Below are positions 1 through 7,947 of a stretch of 35,185 nt of DNA, piece after piece. The position numbers and the translations under genes are program-made. Every line of letters begins with the position of its first letter. Within the stretch, counting starts at the first letter, position 1. A model generated the notes under the pieces. That model did not search any database. It was given only the letters and a program-made list of their open reading frames with translations, and had not been told where the DNA came from. The DNA is from Phycisphaerales bacterium (GTDB taxonomy: Bacteria; Planctomycetota; Phycisphaerae; SM23-33; FEN-1343), in assembly GCA_003171335.1 (NCBI GenBank), contig PMYD01000068.1:1-35185 (forward strand), written 5' to 3'.

Positions 1-196
1 GCCGGTTTTCATACACGTTCTGAGAGAACTTCGGTGCCGAGGACTGTCTGCGCGTGGTCAACTCAGCCAATTTCGCGCAACTCTTGTGATATGCATCTCT
101 TAGCTCATCCTGCTATTCTGGCGTCCGCTTCGATTGTTGACAAAAATGCGAGATTCCAGCCGGTGCGGGAATAAAGTGGCAGGGTTTGGCAACTAT

Positions 197-814
197 ATGA
201 GCAACGAGAGCCCGGAACTTATGCGAAACGGTCAGCCGGTGAAAAGCGACGAGCAGCTCGTCCAAAGCGCTCGGCGCGGCGACACCGACGCGTTTCACGC
301 CCTGGTGGATCGTTATGCCGGGCCGTTGTACGGTCTGGCGTATTCGCTGCTGAGCAATGCGGCCGACGCCGAGGATGTGCTTCAGGAGTCTTTGGCGGGA
401 GCGTACCGGGCCCTGGGCGGCTTTCGCCAGCAGTCCTCGGTGAAGACGTGGCTGACGCGGATCCTGGTGCGGCAGGTGGCCGGGCATTTTCGCCGGCGGG
501 CCGGCCGCGTGCCGCAGCAAGCGGCGGGCGAGGAGCCCAGTACGCCATCGGCGGTGGCCGAGGCGGATGCCCGGATGGATGTGAATGCCGCAATCGCCAC
601 GTTGCGGCCGGAATTTCGAGAGGTCATGGTGCTGCGGGCAATGGAAGGCATGTCGTATGACGAGATCGCCGAGACACTGGGCATCCCGCGTGGAACCGTG
701 GAAAGCCGGCTGTTTCGCGCCCGCCAGCAGTTGCAGGAGCTGCTTCACGACTATTTGCCGGCGGGCCAGCCGCCGAGCGTTGAAGAACACCCAAGCGAGG
801 CACAGCAACCATGA
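197..814 (+). CDS. ECF-family RNA polymerase sigma factor
   Basis: Extracytoplasmic-function sigma factor that would direct RNA polymerase to a small regulon. The 205-residue protein has region 2 (from about DRYAGPLYGLAYSLL through DVLQES to VKTWLTRILV) and region 4 with a helix-turn-helix (FREVMVLRAMEGMSYDEIAETLGIPRGTVESRL, here cited only as the span of residues about 135-170). These are the two domains expected of the ECF family. The ATG at 197 is preferred, with AGGG at 181-184; a TTG at 134 and ATGs at 146 and 221 are in frame and cannot be excluded. It overlaps the next gene, a zinc-finger anti-sigma factor, by ATGA, the usual pairing for this family. I see no convincing promoter upstream. 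The target regulon is unknown; the downstream membrane and secreted proteins are candidates only by position. Confidence 0.93.
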   Translation: MSNESPELMRNGQPVKSDEQLVQSARRGDTDAFHALVDRYAGPLYGLAYSLLSNAADAEDVLQESLAGAYRALGGFRQQSSVKTWLTRILVRQVAGHFRRRAGRVPQQAAGEEPSTPSAVAEADARMDVNAAIATLRPEFREVMVLRAMEGMSYDEIAETLGIPRGTVESRLFRARQQLQELLHDYLPAGQPPSVEEHPSEAQQP

Positions 815-1266
815 GCCAATGCCAACATAATGCAGGGCTCCAGGCGTACCTGGATGGTGAGCTGTCGGTCGAGGCCACCGAGGTGATGGCCCAGCACCTT
901 CGCCAGTGCCCCTCGTGCGCCGTGCAGCTTGACCGGCTGCGGGCGCTGGATACGCTGCTGGCCTCCGCGCCGCGGCCCCATATCCCCGATGTGACGCTGT
1001 ACCGGCTGCACATGCGGGTGGACCGCCTGCCGGCAGGCGTCATCCGCCGCACGGCCGAGGCCCTGGCGGCGATGGCGGCGATGGTGCTGATCGGCTGCAC
1101 GATCGCCGTGGCCACGATGTCCAGGCCCGCCGGAGCATCCCAGGCGGTCGTGCCCGTGTGGGAAGTGAACGCCATCACCCAGACGCCCGAGCAGCCATCC
1201 GGGACGCCCGAAGAGCAGTTGGCCATGTGGATGGCCCAGGATCTCTCGCGGGAGAGGAATCAATGA
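811..1266 (+). CDS. zinc-finger (zf-HC2) anti-sigma factor, membrane-anchored
   Basis: Likely binds and holds inactive the ECF sigma factor encoded just upstream. The N-terminal domain has the zinc-binding anti-sigma signature H29-x3-C33-x2-C36 (QHLRQCPSC) with Cys4 and His6 nearby. A hydrophobic stretch around residues 79-103 (ALAAMAAMVLIGCTIAVAT) is a probable single membrane span, followed by about 45 residues outside the cytoplasm. The start ATG at 811 overlaps the sigma stop codon by ATGA, and the stop overlaps the next gene the same way, so the three genes are almost certainly translated from one message. Membrane anchoring suggests that the signal is sensed at the envelope. What is sensed cannot be read from the sequence. 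Confidence 0.88.
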   Translation: MSQCQHNAGLQAYLDGELSVEATEVMAQHLRQCPSCAVQLDRLRALDTLLASAPRPHIPDVTLYRLHMRVDRLPAGVIRRTAEALAAMAAMVLIGCTIAVATMSRPAGASQAVVPVWEVNAITQTPEQPSGTPEEQLAMWMAQDLSRERNQ

Positions 1267-1889
1267 CGCGAACCCGGCTCATTCTGATCGCCAGTTGCAT
1301 CATTGTCTTTGCGGCAGGAGCCGCGGCCGGCCTGCTATTCAGCGAACTGAACGCACCGCGGCGGACCCACGGCGGCGGCGCCGCCGAAGGGCCCCGCCCG
1401 CGTTCCTGGCTGGTGCAGGAACTGAAGCTCACCCCCCAACAGGCCGAGCAGATGCAGAAGATCTGGGAGCCGCCGGCCGGCGCCCACCAGGGCCGGCGCG
1501 ATGAACACATGGCAGCCTTGGCGCGCGAGCGGGACCAGGCGGTCGTGGCCCTGCTGACCGAAGAACAGAAGGCCAAGTACGATGCGATTCTCCAGGACCA
1601 CGCGCAAAAAGTGGATGAACTGTCGAAGGAACGTCGCAAGGCCTTCGAGGACCGCGTGGCCCAGACCAAGTTGATTCTGACTCCCGAGCAGGCCGCCCGT
1701 TACGAGGAACTCCTCAAGGAGCCCCGCGGGCACGGGCACGGCCGTGGGCGCGGTCCGCAGAGCGGCCCGGGCGGGCCGGGTGAACCGCCCGATGGCGCCG
1801 CGGGTGCTCCGCCTCCGCCACCTCCGCCGCCTGGGCCCGATGGGCAGGCCGGTGTGGTGCCGGCGGCGGCGACTTCTCCAGCAAATTGA
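1263..1889 (+). CDS. membrane-anchored LTxxQ (Spy/CpxP/heavy-metal-sensor-like) protein
   Basis: A 208-residue envelope protein of the LTxxQ type. Residues 6-26 form an N-terminal membrane anchor or signal sequence. Three LTxxQ-like motifs follow: LTPQQ at 56-60, LTEEQ, and LTPEQ, set in charged helices, as in Spy, CpxP and CnrX-like periplasmic sensors and chaperones. The C-terminal 50 residues or so are Gly/Pro-rich and include a run of eight prolines, probably disordered. The start is the ATG at 1263, overlapping the anti-sigma stop by ATGA; a longer reading from upstream would run through the anti-sigma gene and is unlikely. Co-translation with the sigma/anti-sigma pair suggests that it senses or buffers envelope stress for them, by analogy with CnrX; this is inference. 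A short hairpin (1890-1895 with 1902-1907) follows the stop. Confidence 0.8.
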   Translation: MTRTRLILIASCIIVFAAGAAAGLLFSELNAPRRTHGGGAAEGPRPRSWLVQELKLTPQQAEQMQKIWEPPAGAHQGRRDEHMAALARERDQAVVALLTEEQKAKYDAILQDHAQKVDELSKERRKAFEDRVAQTKLILTPEQAARYEELLKEPRGHGHGRGRGPQSGPGGPGEPPDGAAGAPPPPPPPPGPDGQAGVVPAAATSPAN

Positions 1890-1956
1890 CTCCCGGCGTG
1901 ACGGGAGCGTCGGGTCCATACGTTAGCTTCGCAACCTAAAAGGAAAGGGCAAAAAC

Positions 1957-2550
1957 ATGTCACGAGGGAAACTGGTGCTGATGTTGAGCGTCGTGGGGCT
2001 CGGTATCGTGCTGGCGGTGGGGCAGGCCATGTCGCAGGATGCCACGCAGAACAATGGCGGCGGTGGCCGGCGCGGCGGCGGCCCCAATGCGGGCGGCCCG
2101 GGCGGACCGGGTGGGCCGGGCGCGTTCCGCCAGCAGATGGCGGATCGGATCAAGACGGCGCTGGGCGCGACGGATGATGAGTGGAAGGTCCTTCAGCCCA
2201 AGGTCGAGAAAATCACGACCCTGAACATGGACCTGCGCCGCGGGGCGATGCAGGGGATGGGCGGCCGTGGCGGCCGTAATCGTGGCCAGGGCGGCGCCGA
2301 TCAAGCCCAAACGACCGGTACGGCCGACCAGCAGCCCCAGCCGACGGCCCTGCAGAAAGCGCAGACGGCCCTGCAGACCGTGCTGGATAACAAGGATTCC
2401 AAGCCGGCGGATATCAAAACGGCCCTGTCCAGCTACCGCGATGCCCGCGCCAAGGTGCGGGCCGACCTGGAGAAGGCCCAGAAGGACCTGCGCGATGCCC
2501 TGACCGCCCGCCAGGAAGCGCAGATGGTGATGATGAACATTCTGGAGTAG
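1957..2550 (+). CDS. secreted Gly-rich hypothetical protein
   Basis: I do not recognise a named family. The 197-residue product starts with a signal peptide (hydrophobic residues about 5-22, AVGQAMSQD as a plausible cleavage zone), then a Gly/Arg/Pro-rich collagen-like stretch, a predicted helical segment (about residues 65-105), a second Gly/Arg patch, and a long charged helix (about 130-197) rich in Ala, Lys and Gln that may form a coiled coil. A strong ribosome-binding site (AAAGGAAAGGG) lies just before the ATG. It sits 67 bases after the LTxxQ gene and is followed by a strong hairpin, so it may end the sigma-factor operon. Its composition resembles the preceding protein's tail, suggesting an envelope location. 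Function unknown. Confidence 0.72.
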   Translation: MSRGKLVLMLSVVGLGIVLAVGQAMSQDATQNNGGGGRRGGGPNAGGPGGPGGPGAFRQQMADRIKTALGATDDEWKVLQPKVEKITTLNMDLRRGAMQGMGGRGGRNRGQGGADQAQTTGTADQQPQPTALQKAQTALQTVLDNKDSKPADIKTALSSYRDARAKVRADLEKAQKDLRDALTARQEAQMVMMNILE

Positions 2551-2562
2551 TGCATCTGCCCG

Positions 2563-2605
2563 GCGCTGTGGCCCGTCCCGGCCAAACAGGGACGGGCCCC
2601 AGCGC
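2563..2605 (+). terminator. strong GC-rich hairpin, possible terminator or attenuator
   Basis: Arms 2563-2579 and 2589-2605 pair over 17 positions with a single mismatch around a 9-base loop. There is no adjacent T-run (the nearest is about 25 bases later), so it is not a textbook intrinsic terminator. It lies between the Gly-rich protein gene and gspE, where one operon plausibly ends and the secretion operon begins. Confidence 0.5.
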
Positions 2606-2692
2606 GGGCTTGCTTCGGTGTGCCGTAAGGCGTTTTTCAAGATTCGCTCCGTCAGGGCGTGCTGTCCAACCGCTTACAGGTAGCTCAAGGCA

Positions 2693-4486
2693 ATGCTCAG
2701 CGAAATCCTCAACCGGATGCATCGTGAAGGCCTGATCGATGATGCCGCGCGCCAGAAAGTGCAGGCGCTCGTGGCGCAGGGCCACCCGGTGGATGAGGCG
2801 CTGCTGACGGGCAGCGGCGCCCCGGAGGACCAGGTGCTGCGCCTGCTGGCCGAGGAATTTGGCCTGCCGTACATTGACCTCGAACAGCAGCAGCCCAGCC
2901 GCGATTTCCTGGCCGGTTTTCCCGCCCGCATCCTGCTGGAACGCCGCCTGCTGCCGGTGTGCCAGGAGGATTCCGTCGTGCTCGTGGCGGCCAGCCGGCT
3001 GCTGGACACCTCGGGGCTGGATGAGCTGCGCCTGGCCTGCGGCCGCGAGGTACGCCTGGCGCTGGCGCCGGCCAGTGAGATCGATCGGGCGATGAAAGCG
3101 CTGCTGGGCGTGGGCGCCGATACCCTCCAGTCGCTGGTGAGCGAGGCCTCCGACCAGGGCGTCATGGTCGTCGACCAGGACTCCGATGAGGATGTGGACC
3201 TGGCGCTGGCGGCCGAAGATGCCTCGATCATCACCTTCGTGAACCAGATCCTGGCCGAGGCGATCGAACGCCGGGCCACGGATGTTCACTTCGAGCCGTT
3301 CGAGGATGCGCTGCGCGTCCGCTACCGCGTGGACGGCGTGCTCCAGGAGGCGAACATTCCGGCGGAGGTGCGGCAGTTCCAGCCGGCCATCGTGTCGCGC
3401 CTGAAGATTCTCAGCCACCTGGATATTGCCGAAAAGCGGCTGCCCCAGGATGGCCGCATCAAGTTGCGCGTCTCCGCCCGCGAAATTGACGTGCGCGTTT
3501 CGGTCATTCCCATGCTGCACGGGGAGGCCGTCGTGCTGCGTCTGCTGGACCGTTCAACCACGCTGCGCGGCCTGGAGCATCTGGGCATGGCGCCGCGCGA
3601 CCGCAAGTCCTTCGAGCGTGTGCTTGAGCTGCCGCACGGCATCGTGCTGGTGACCGGGCCGACCGGCAGCGGCAAGACCACCACGCTGTATGCGGGCTTG
3701 GCACGCATCAACGATATTGAACGCAAGATCATCACGATAGAAGACCCCATCGAGTATCACCTGCACGGGATCAACCAGATTCAGGTCGCCTCCAAGGCGG
3801 GGCTGACCTTCGCCCGCGGCTTGCGGTCGATCCTGCGGCACGACCCCGACGTGATTCTCATCGGCGAAATCCGCGACCGCGAAACGGCCGACATCGCCGT
3901 GCAGGCCTCGCTGACGGGCCACCTGGTCTTCTCGACGCTGCACACGAACGATGCCCCCGGCGCGCTGACGCGGCTGGTCGATATGGGCATCGAGCCCTAC
4001 CTGGTCGCCTCCTCGCTGGAAACGGTGCTGGCCCAGCGGCTGGTGCGGCTGATCTGCCCCGAGTGCCGCGAAGAGCTTACGCCCAGCGAGGCCGATGTGG
4101 CCGCCTGGGGCCTGGGCGATGAGACGCCGTGCACCATCTACCGCGGCAAAGGCTGCCGGCAGTGCCAGTCCACCGGGTACCACGGCCGCATGGGCATCTT
4201 CGAGGTCATGCCGATCACCGACGCCATTCGCGAAATGATCCTGGCGAGCGCCTCCGCGGGCGAGGTCCGAAAGATTGCCGCCGCGCAGGGCATGCGCAGC
4301 CTGCGCGAGGATGGCTGGCGGCTGGTCCAGGAAGGGCGGACCACCGTGGAAGAAGTGCTGCGCGTGACCAAGGATGAGCGGTTTGGCGGTAACGGCCATT
4401 CCAGCGAAGGCGCCGAGGGTAACGGCGAGACTGGGGCCAGTGAGGCCCGGGCCGCCAGCGTCGCCAATGGCGGAGGGGCCGCATGA
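2693..4486 (+). CDS. gspE: type II secretion assembly ATPase GspE
   Basis: Cytoplasmic hexameric ATPase that powers pseudopilus assembly in the type II secretion system (also the PilB/PulE family). The 597 residues carry an N-terminal MshEN/T2SSE_N-type domain (about 1-150), then the nucleotide-binding core: Walker A GPTGSGKT at 322-329, an Asp-box region after it, Walker B around VILIGEIRD at 387-395, and the His-box region near the LHTND motif. Four cysteines (C455-x2-C458 and C488-x2-C491) form the zinc-binding metal domain typical of GspE. The C-terminal 40 residues are Gly/Ala-rich and poorly conserved. The start ATG follows a CAAGG. The stop overlaps gspF by ATGA, making this the first gene of the secretion operon. 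All key motifs look intact. Confidence 0.97.
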   Translation: MLSEILNRMHREGLIDDAARQKVQALVAQGHPVDEALLTGSGAPEDQVLRLLAEEFGLPYIDLEQQQPSRDFLAGFPARILLERRLLPVCQEDSVVLVAASRLLDTSGLDELRLACGREVRLALAPASEIDRAMKALLGVGADTLQSLVSEASDQGVMVVDQDSDEDVDLALAAEDASIITFVNQILAEAIERRATDVHFEPFEDALRVRYRVDGVLQEANIPAEVRQFQPAIVSRLKILSHLDIAEKRLPQDGRIKLRVSAREIDVRVSVIPMLHGEAVVLRLLDRSTTLRGLEHLGMAPRDRKSFERVLELPHGIVLVTGPTGSGKTTTLYAGLARINDIERKIITIEDPIEYHLHGINQIQVASKAGLTFARGLRSILRHDPDVILIGEIRDRETADIAVQASLTGHLVFSTLHTNDAPGALTRLVDMGIEPYLVASSLETVLAQRLVRLICPECREELTPSEADVAAWGLGDETPCTIYRGKGCRQCQSTGYHGRMGIFEVMPITDAIREMILASASAGEVRKIAAAQGMRSLREDGWRLVQEGRTTVEEVLRVTKDERFGGNGHSSEGAEGNGETGASEARAASVANGGGAA

Positions 4487-5700
4487 GCACCTTCACCTAC
4501 ACGGCGATCGATGCGACTGGCCGGCAGGTCTCCGGCAACATCAGTGCGGCCACGCGGCCGGCGGCGTTGGAGCAGGTTGTCCAGAAGGGTCTAACGCCCG
4601 TGTCGGTCGATGAGCAGACCGCCGCGGAGAAGCCGGTCGTTCGAACCAAGGCGATGCAAGGGCGAGTCTCGCAGGCGGCGGTGGAGGCGTTCATTCGCGG
4701 CCTGTCGAATCTGCTTACCTCCGGTGTACCCCTGAGCAAGGCGCTGAGCATTCTCTCCCGCGAGGCCGTCGGGTCGGCCGCCAAGCGGCAGTGGACGAGC
4801 GTGCATGATGATGTCGTCGGCGGCATGCCTCTGGCCGAGGCCATGGCCCGCTGGCCTCGCTCGTTCACCAGCGTGCACATCGCCATGATTCACGCCGGCG
4901 AGACGGGCGGCTTTCTCGACACCGTGCTGGCGCAGATCGCCGACCTGCGGGCCCGCGAACGCGACCTGAAGGGCCGCATCAAGAGCGCGCTGGTGTACCC
5001 GGCGGTCCTGGCGGTCCTGGCGACCGGGGTGCTGATCTTCCTGTTGACGTTCTTCATTCCCAAGTTCAAAGGCATGTTCGACGAATTCGGCGGCTCGCTG
5101 CCGCCGCTGACCCGCCTGGTGATCGGCATGAGCACCGCCGTGACGCATTACGGGCTGGTGCTGCTGGTGCTGGCGGCGATTGCCGGCATGCTCAGCCGGC
5201 GGGTGCTCAGTTCTTCGGCGGGCCGGCGCGGCGTGGAACGCGCCACGTTGCGCGTGCCCGGCGTGGGCCAGGTGATGGGGCGTTTCGCCCTGGTGCGCTT
5301 CTGCCGCATGCTGGGCACATTGCTGGGCGCGGGCGTGCCGCTGGTGACATCGCTGCGCGTGGCCCGCGAGGCCATCGGCAACCAGACCCTGGCCGACACG
5401 GTGGCCGGCTCGATCGAGCAGGTGCAGCGCGGCAGTGCCCTGGCCGCCAGCCTGGCCACCTGCGGAAAGCTCTTCCCGCCCTCGGCGGTGGAGATGATCG
5501 CGGTGGCCGAGCAGAGCGGCCGCCTCGATAAGGAACTGGTCCGCCTGGCGGCGGCGTACGAGGACGACCTGGACCGGCGGCTGCGGATGCTGGTCTCGCT
5601 GGCCGAGCCGGCGCTGCTGTTCATCATGGCGGCCATTGTGGGAACTGTTGTCATCGGCATGTTGCTGCCAATATTCACTCTACAGGACTACATCAAGTGA
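4483..5700 (+). CDS. gspF: type II secretion inner-membrane platform protein GspF
   Basis: Polytopic inner-membrane protein on which the GspE ATPase acts. The 405 residues show the duplicated T2SSF domain (about 68-190 and 270-392), each with the pattern AFIRGLSNLLTSGVPL or RFCRMLGTLLGAGVPL near its start. Membrane spans lie near residues 169-195, 224-240 and 378-400. The length matches the family (about 400). It overlaps gspE at the 5' end by ATGA and abuts gspG, whose ATG at 5700 overlaps the TGA. Translational coupling across the E-F-G junctions fits fixed stoichiometry of the export machine. Nothing is truncated. Confidence 0.97.
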   Translation: MSTFTYTAIDATGRQVSGNISAATRPAALEQVVQKGLTPVSVDEQTAAEKPVVRTKAMQGRVSQAAVEAFIRGLSNLLTSGVPLSKALSILSREAVGSAAKRQWTSVHDDVVGGMPLAEAMARWPRSFTSVHIAMIHAGETGGFLDTVLAQIADLRARERDLKGRIKSALVYPAVLAVLATGVLIFLLTFFIPKFKGMFDEFGGSLPPLTRLVIGMSTAVTHYGLVLLVLAAIAGMLSRRVLSSSAGRRGVERATLRVPGVGQVMGRFALVRFCRMLGTLLGAGVPLVTSLRVAREAIGNQTLADTVAGSIEQVQRGSALAASLATCGKLFPPSAVEMIAVAEQSGRLDKELVRLAAAYEDDLDRRLRMLVSLAEPALLFIMAAIVGTVVIGMLLPIFTLQDYIK

Positions 5701-6170
5701 TGGGAAAGACTATGAACGCGCGCGTAAGCAAATGTCGTATGGAGCTTCCTTCTCGCCGACGCGGCGGCGGCTTTACGCTGATTGAGCTGCTGCTGGTGCT
5801 GGTGATCCTGGCGACGCTGGCGGCGATCGTGGTGCCGCGTTTCACCAAGCGTTCCGAGCAGGCCAAGATCACGGCCGCCAAGACGCAGATTTCCTACCTG
5901 GGAACTGCGCTGAGCAACTTCGAGGTGGACTGCGGACGGTTCCCCTCGACCGAAGAGGGGCTGGAGGCCTTGGTGACCCAGCCGGCATCGCTGGATGGGT
6001 GGCACGGTGCGTATATCGAGAAGGGCGTGCCGGATGATCCCTGGGGCCATCCGTACATCTACCGCTGCCCTGGGCAGCATACGGGCGTGGATTACGACCT
6101 GTTCTCCGCCGGCCCCGATGGCCAGGAGAACACCGCCGACGACATCTTCAACTGGAAGGAAAGCAAGTGA
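5700..6170 (+). CDS. gspG: major pseudopilin GspG
   Basis: Major subunit of the type II secretion pseudopilus. It has a basic leader ending RRRGGG, the prepilin peptidase site G24|F25, then FTLIELLLVLVILATL with the invariant Glu at +5 (E29). The C-terminal domain has the GspG core (cleft around FPSTEEGLEAL, DPWGHPYIYRCPG, and the calcium-loop-like end SAGPDGQENTADDI). Three in-frame starts are possible: GTG 5697, ATG 5700 and ATG 5712; the last has a purine-rich GGGAAAG just upstream. I chose 5700 because it forms a TGATG overlap with the gspF stop. The choice changes only the cleaved leader. GspG is the best conserved pseudopilin, and this one is canonical. Confidence 0.95.
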   Translation: MGKTMNARVSKCRMELPSRRRGGGFTLIELLLVLVILATLAAIVVPRFTKRSEQAKITAAKTQISYLGTALSNFEVDCGRFPSTEEGLEALVTQPASLDGWHGAYIEKGVPDDPWGHPYIYRCPGQHTGVDYDLFSAGPDGQENTADDIFNWKESK

Positions 6171-6171
6171 T

Positions 6172-6867
6172 ATGAGCGGATCAGCGCGCAATAGGTTGAC
6201 TGGCTTCACGGCCGATGCTCGGCCACGGGGCCAGCGCGCGCAGAACACTCTTGTGTGCCGGCGGGGAAGCTTCCGGCCCGCGTTCACCTTGCTCGAATTG
6301 ATCCTGGTTCTTATTCTCATCAGCGTCGCCTTGTTGGTGGCGGCGCCGTCGCTGCGCGGCTTTGTCCACGGGCGCGATGCGGCCAACGCCGCTACGCACG
6401 TGCTGGCCATGACGCAGTACGCCCGGGCCCAGGCGATCGCCCAGGGCCGCCCGTTCCGCTTGTATGTCGATAGCCGGGAGAACGCGTGCTGGCTCACCGC
6501 GCAGCGCGCTGGCGTTTTCACCGAAGTCGCGGCCGAAGTGGCCAACCGCTGGACGGTGCCGGAAGGAACGAGCGTTCAACTGGTGTTGATGAGTGAGCAG
6601 ACTCCCACCGGCAGCCAGGGCAATGGGCTCCAGAGCACCCAACTGAGTAGCGCCATGTCCGGCATGTTCGGTCATACCAGCCTCGGCGTGCGCGCGGGCG
6701 CAATGACGGATGCCAACACCAACCAGGATTACGTCGAGTTTCTGCCCGACGGACGCACGCACGCCGCCACGATCACGCTGTCGAGCGCCCGAGACCGGAT
6801 ACGCGTGATGTGCGAATCGGCGACGCAGCGATTTCGCATCGTTACCGGGACGGAAGGTGCGTCATGA
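6172..6867 (+). CDS. gspH: minor pseudopilin, GspH-like
   Basis: Probable minor pseudopilin of the type II system. An unusually long leader of 37 residues precedes the prepilin site A37|F38 and the hydrophobic helix FTLLELILVLILISVALLV, with Glu at +5 (E42). Residue -1 is Ala, not the usual Gly. The 231-residue product has a C-terminal beta-rich domain. Its start ATG lies one base after the gspG stop, preceded by a GGAAGGAAAG ribosome-binding site inside the gspG 3' end; an upstream in-frame reading exists but would be embedded in gspG. The identification as H rests on order (G, then this gene, then I, J) and a GspH-like repeat of small residues; sequence identity to GspH is weak, as is common in this subunit. 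Confidence 0.85.
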   Translation: MSGSARNRLTGFTADARPRGQRAQNTLVCRRGSFRPAFTLLELILVLILISVALLVAAPSLRGFVHGRDAANAATHVLAMTQYARAQAIAQGRPFRLYVDSRENACWLTAQRAGVFTEVAAEVANRWTVPEGTSVQLVLMSEQTPTGSQGNGLQSTQLSSAMSGMFGHTSLGVRAGAMTDANTNQDYVEFLPDGRTHAATITLSSARDRIRVMCESATQRFRIVTGTEGAS

Positions 6868-7265
6868 GCACGCGTTGCCCGCCCATGACATCTCGCCGGT
6901 GGCGGCGTGCCTTCACGCTGATCGAGATCCTGGCCACGCTGGCGGTGCTGGGACTGGTGCTGCCGACCGTGATGCAGGGGCTGTCGCTATGCCTGGCGAC
7001 GGCCAGCCACGCCCGCTCCCAGGCGCAGGCCACCGCGCTGATGCAGGCCAAGTTGGGCGAGCTGGTGGCCGCCAACCAGTGGAACCAGAACAGTTGGGCC
7101 GGCGACTGGAAGCCCGACTGGCCTGACTATCACTGGTCGGCCCAGATGGCGGACTGGGATGGCTCCTACGTGCGTCAACTGACCGTGAACGTGGGCTGGC
7201 AGGAGCGCGGCACGCCCCGCGATATTTCGCTGACAACGCTGGTGTACACGGATCCCAATGAGTAA
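6864..7265 (+). CDS. gspI: minor pseudopilin, GspI-like
   Basis: Small (133-residue) minor pseudopilin. Basic leader MSTRCPPMTSRRWRRA, cleavage A16|F17, then FTLIEILATLAVLGLVLP with Glu at +5 (E21). The length and the early region with many Ala, Gln and Met residues (TALMQAKLGELVAANQW) match GspI, which nucleates the pseudopilus tip with GspJ and GspK. It starts by an ATGA overlap with gspH, and gspJ begins eight bases before its stop. As in gspH and gspJ, residue -1 is Ala. Confidence 0.87.
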   Translation: MSTRCPPMTSRRWRRAFTLIEILATLAVLGLVLPTVMQGLSLCLATASHARSQAQATALMQAKLGELVAANQWNQNSWAGDWKPDWPDYHWSAQMADWDGSYVRQLTVNVGWQERGTPRDISLTTLVYTDPNE

Positions 7266-7947
7266 GTCCAGGTCCAACCCGAAGGCCTTTACCATGCTGG
7301 AGCTGATGCTGGCGACAACGCTGATTGCGCTGTTGGCCGCCTCGCTCTACGCCAGCCTGCGCATCGGCATGAAGGCCGGACAGGGGGCCTTGGCGGCCGT
7401 GGATCCGACCCGCCGGCTGACCTTGGCGATGGACCTGATTGCGCAAGACTTCCAGGCCGCGGCTGTGCCCAATGGCACCCTGGCGGGCTCCTTCGAGGGG
7501 CAGGACAACGGCGATGGCACCGGGCTGAACAGCGATTCGGTGAGCTTCTACACCATCGCTCCGGCCGGTACGGTTGTCGCCGGCACGGGCGATATTCGCC
7601 TGGTGGCGCTCTACGGCCAGCCGTCGCCCGATGGGCGGGACATTGAGCTGGTCCGCGATTTGACCACCAATTTGCTGGCGCCGCAGCCGGCCGTGCCCAC
7701 CGAAGAGGTGCTCTGCCGCGGTCTGCGGATGTTCAACCTGAGGTACTACGACGGGGCGAATTGGTTCGATTCGTGGGACTCCAACTCGCTGGGCAAGGTG
7801 CTGCCGACGGCGGTCGAGGTGACTCTCCAGATCAACCGCGGCCGCGCGGATTCGGACGGCACGATCGGCATGGTCCGAATCGTTCCGATCCCCTGTGGCC
7901 AGCCGTCCGATGCGAACTCAACTGCAAGTGCGGGAAGTGCCGGATGA
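7258..7947 (+). CDS. gspJ: minor pseudopilin, GspJ-like
   Basis: 229-residue minor pseudopilin. Short leader MSKSRSNPKA, cleavage A10|F11, helix FTMLELMLATTLIALLAASL with Glu at +5 (E15). The body contains the GspJ-like LAMDLIAQDFQAA segment and a beta-rich domain with RGLRMFNLRYYDG (GspJ/PulJ pattern GLxxFxxRYxDG). The C-terminus is Ser/Ala-rich. The start overlaps the gspI stop by eight bases, and the stop overlaps gspK by ATGA. In known systems GspI, J and K form the tip complex that primes pilus growth; the gene order here is consistent. Confidence 0.9.
   Translation: MSKSRSNPKAFTMLELMLATTLIALLAASLYASLRIGMKAGQGALAAVDPTRRLTLAMDLIAQDFQAAAVPNGTLAGSFEGQDNGDGTGLNSDSVSFYTIAPAGTVVAGTGDIRLVALYGQPSPDGRDIELVRDLTTNLLAPQPAVPTEEVLCRGLRMFNLRYYDGANWFDSWDSNSLGKVLPTAVEVTLQINRGRADSDGTIGMVRIVPIPCGQPSDANSTASAGSAG

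Noticed and set aside
17-29. GTTCT-GAG-AGAAC palindrome as an operator
   Set aside because: Only 13 bases, single copy, not placed near an identified promoter; could be chance.
137-142. TTGACA as a -35 box for the ECF sigma gene
   Set aside because: No acceptable -10 element lies 16-18 bases downstream, and the box would fall close to or inside the gene's possible 5' part.
1158-1262. Upstream extension of the LTxxQ protein
   Set aside because: It would run inside the anti-sigma gene with no homology; the ATGA overlap at 1263 gives the natural start and signal sequence.
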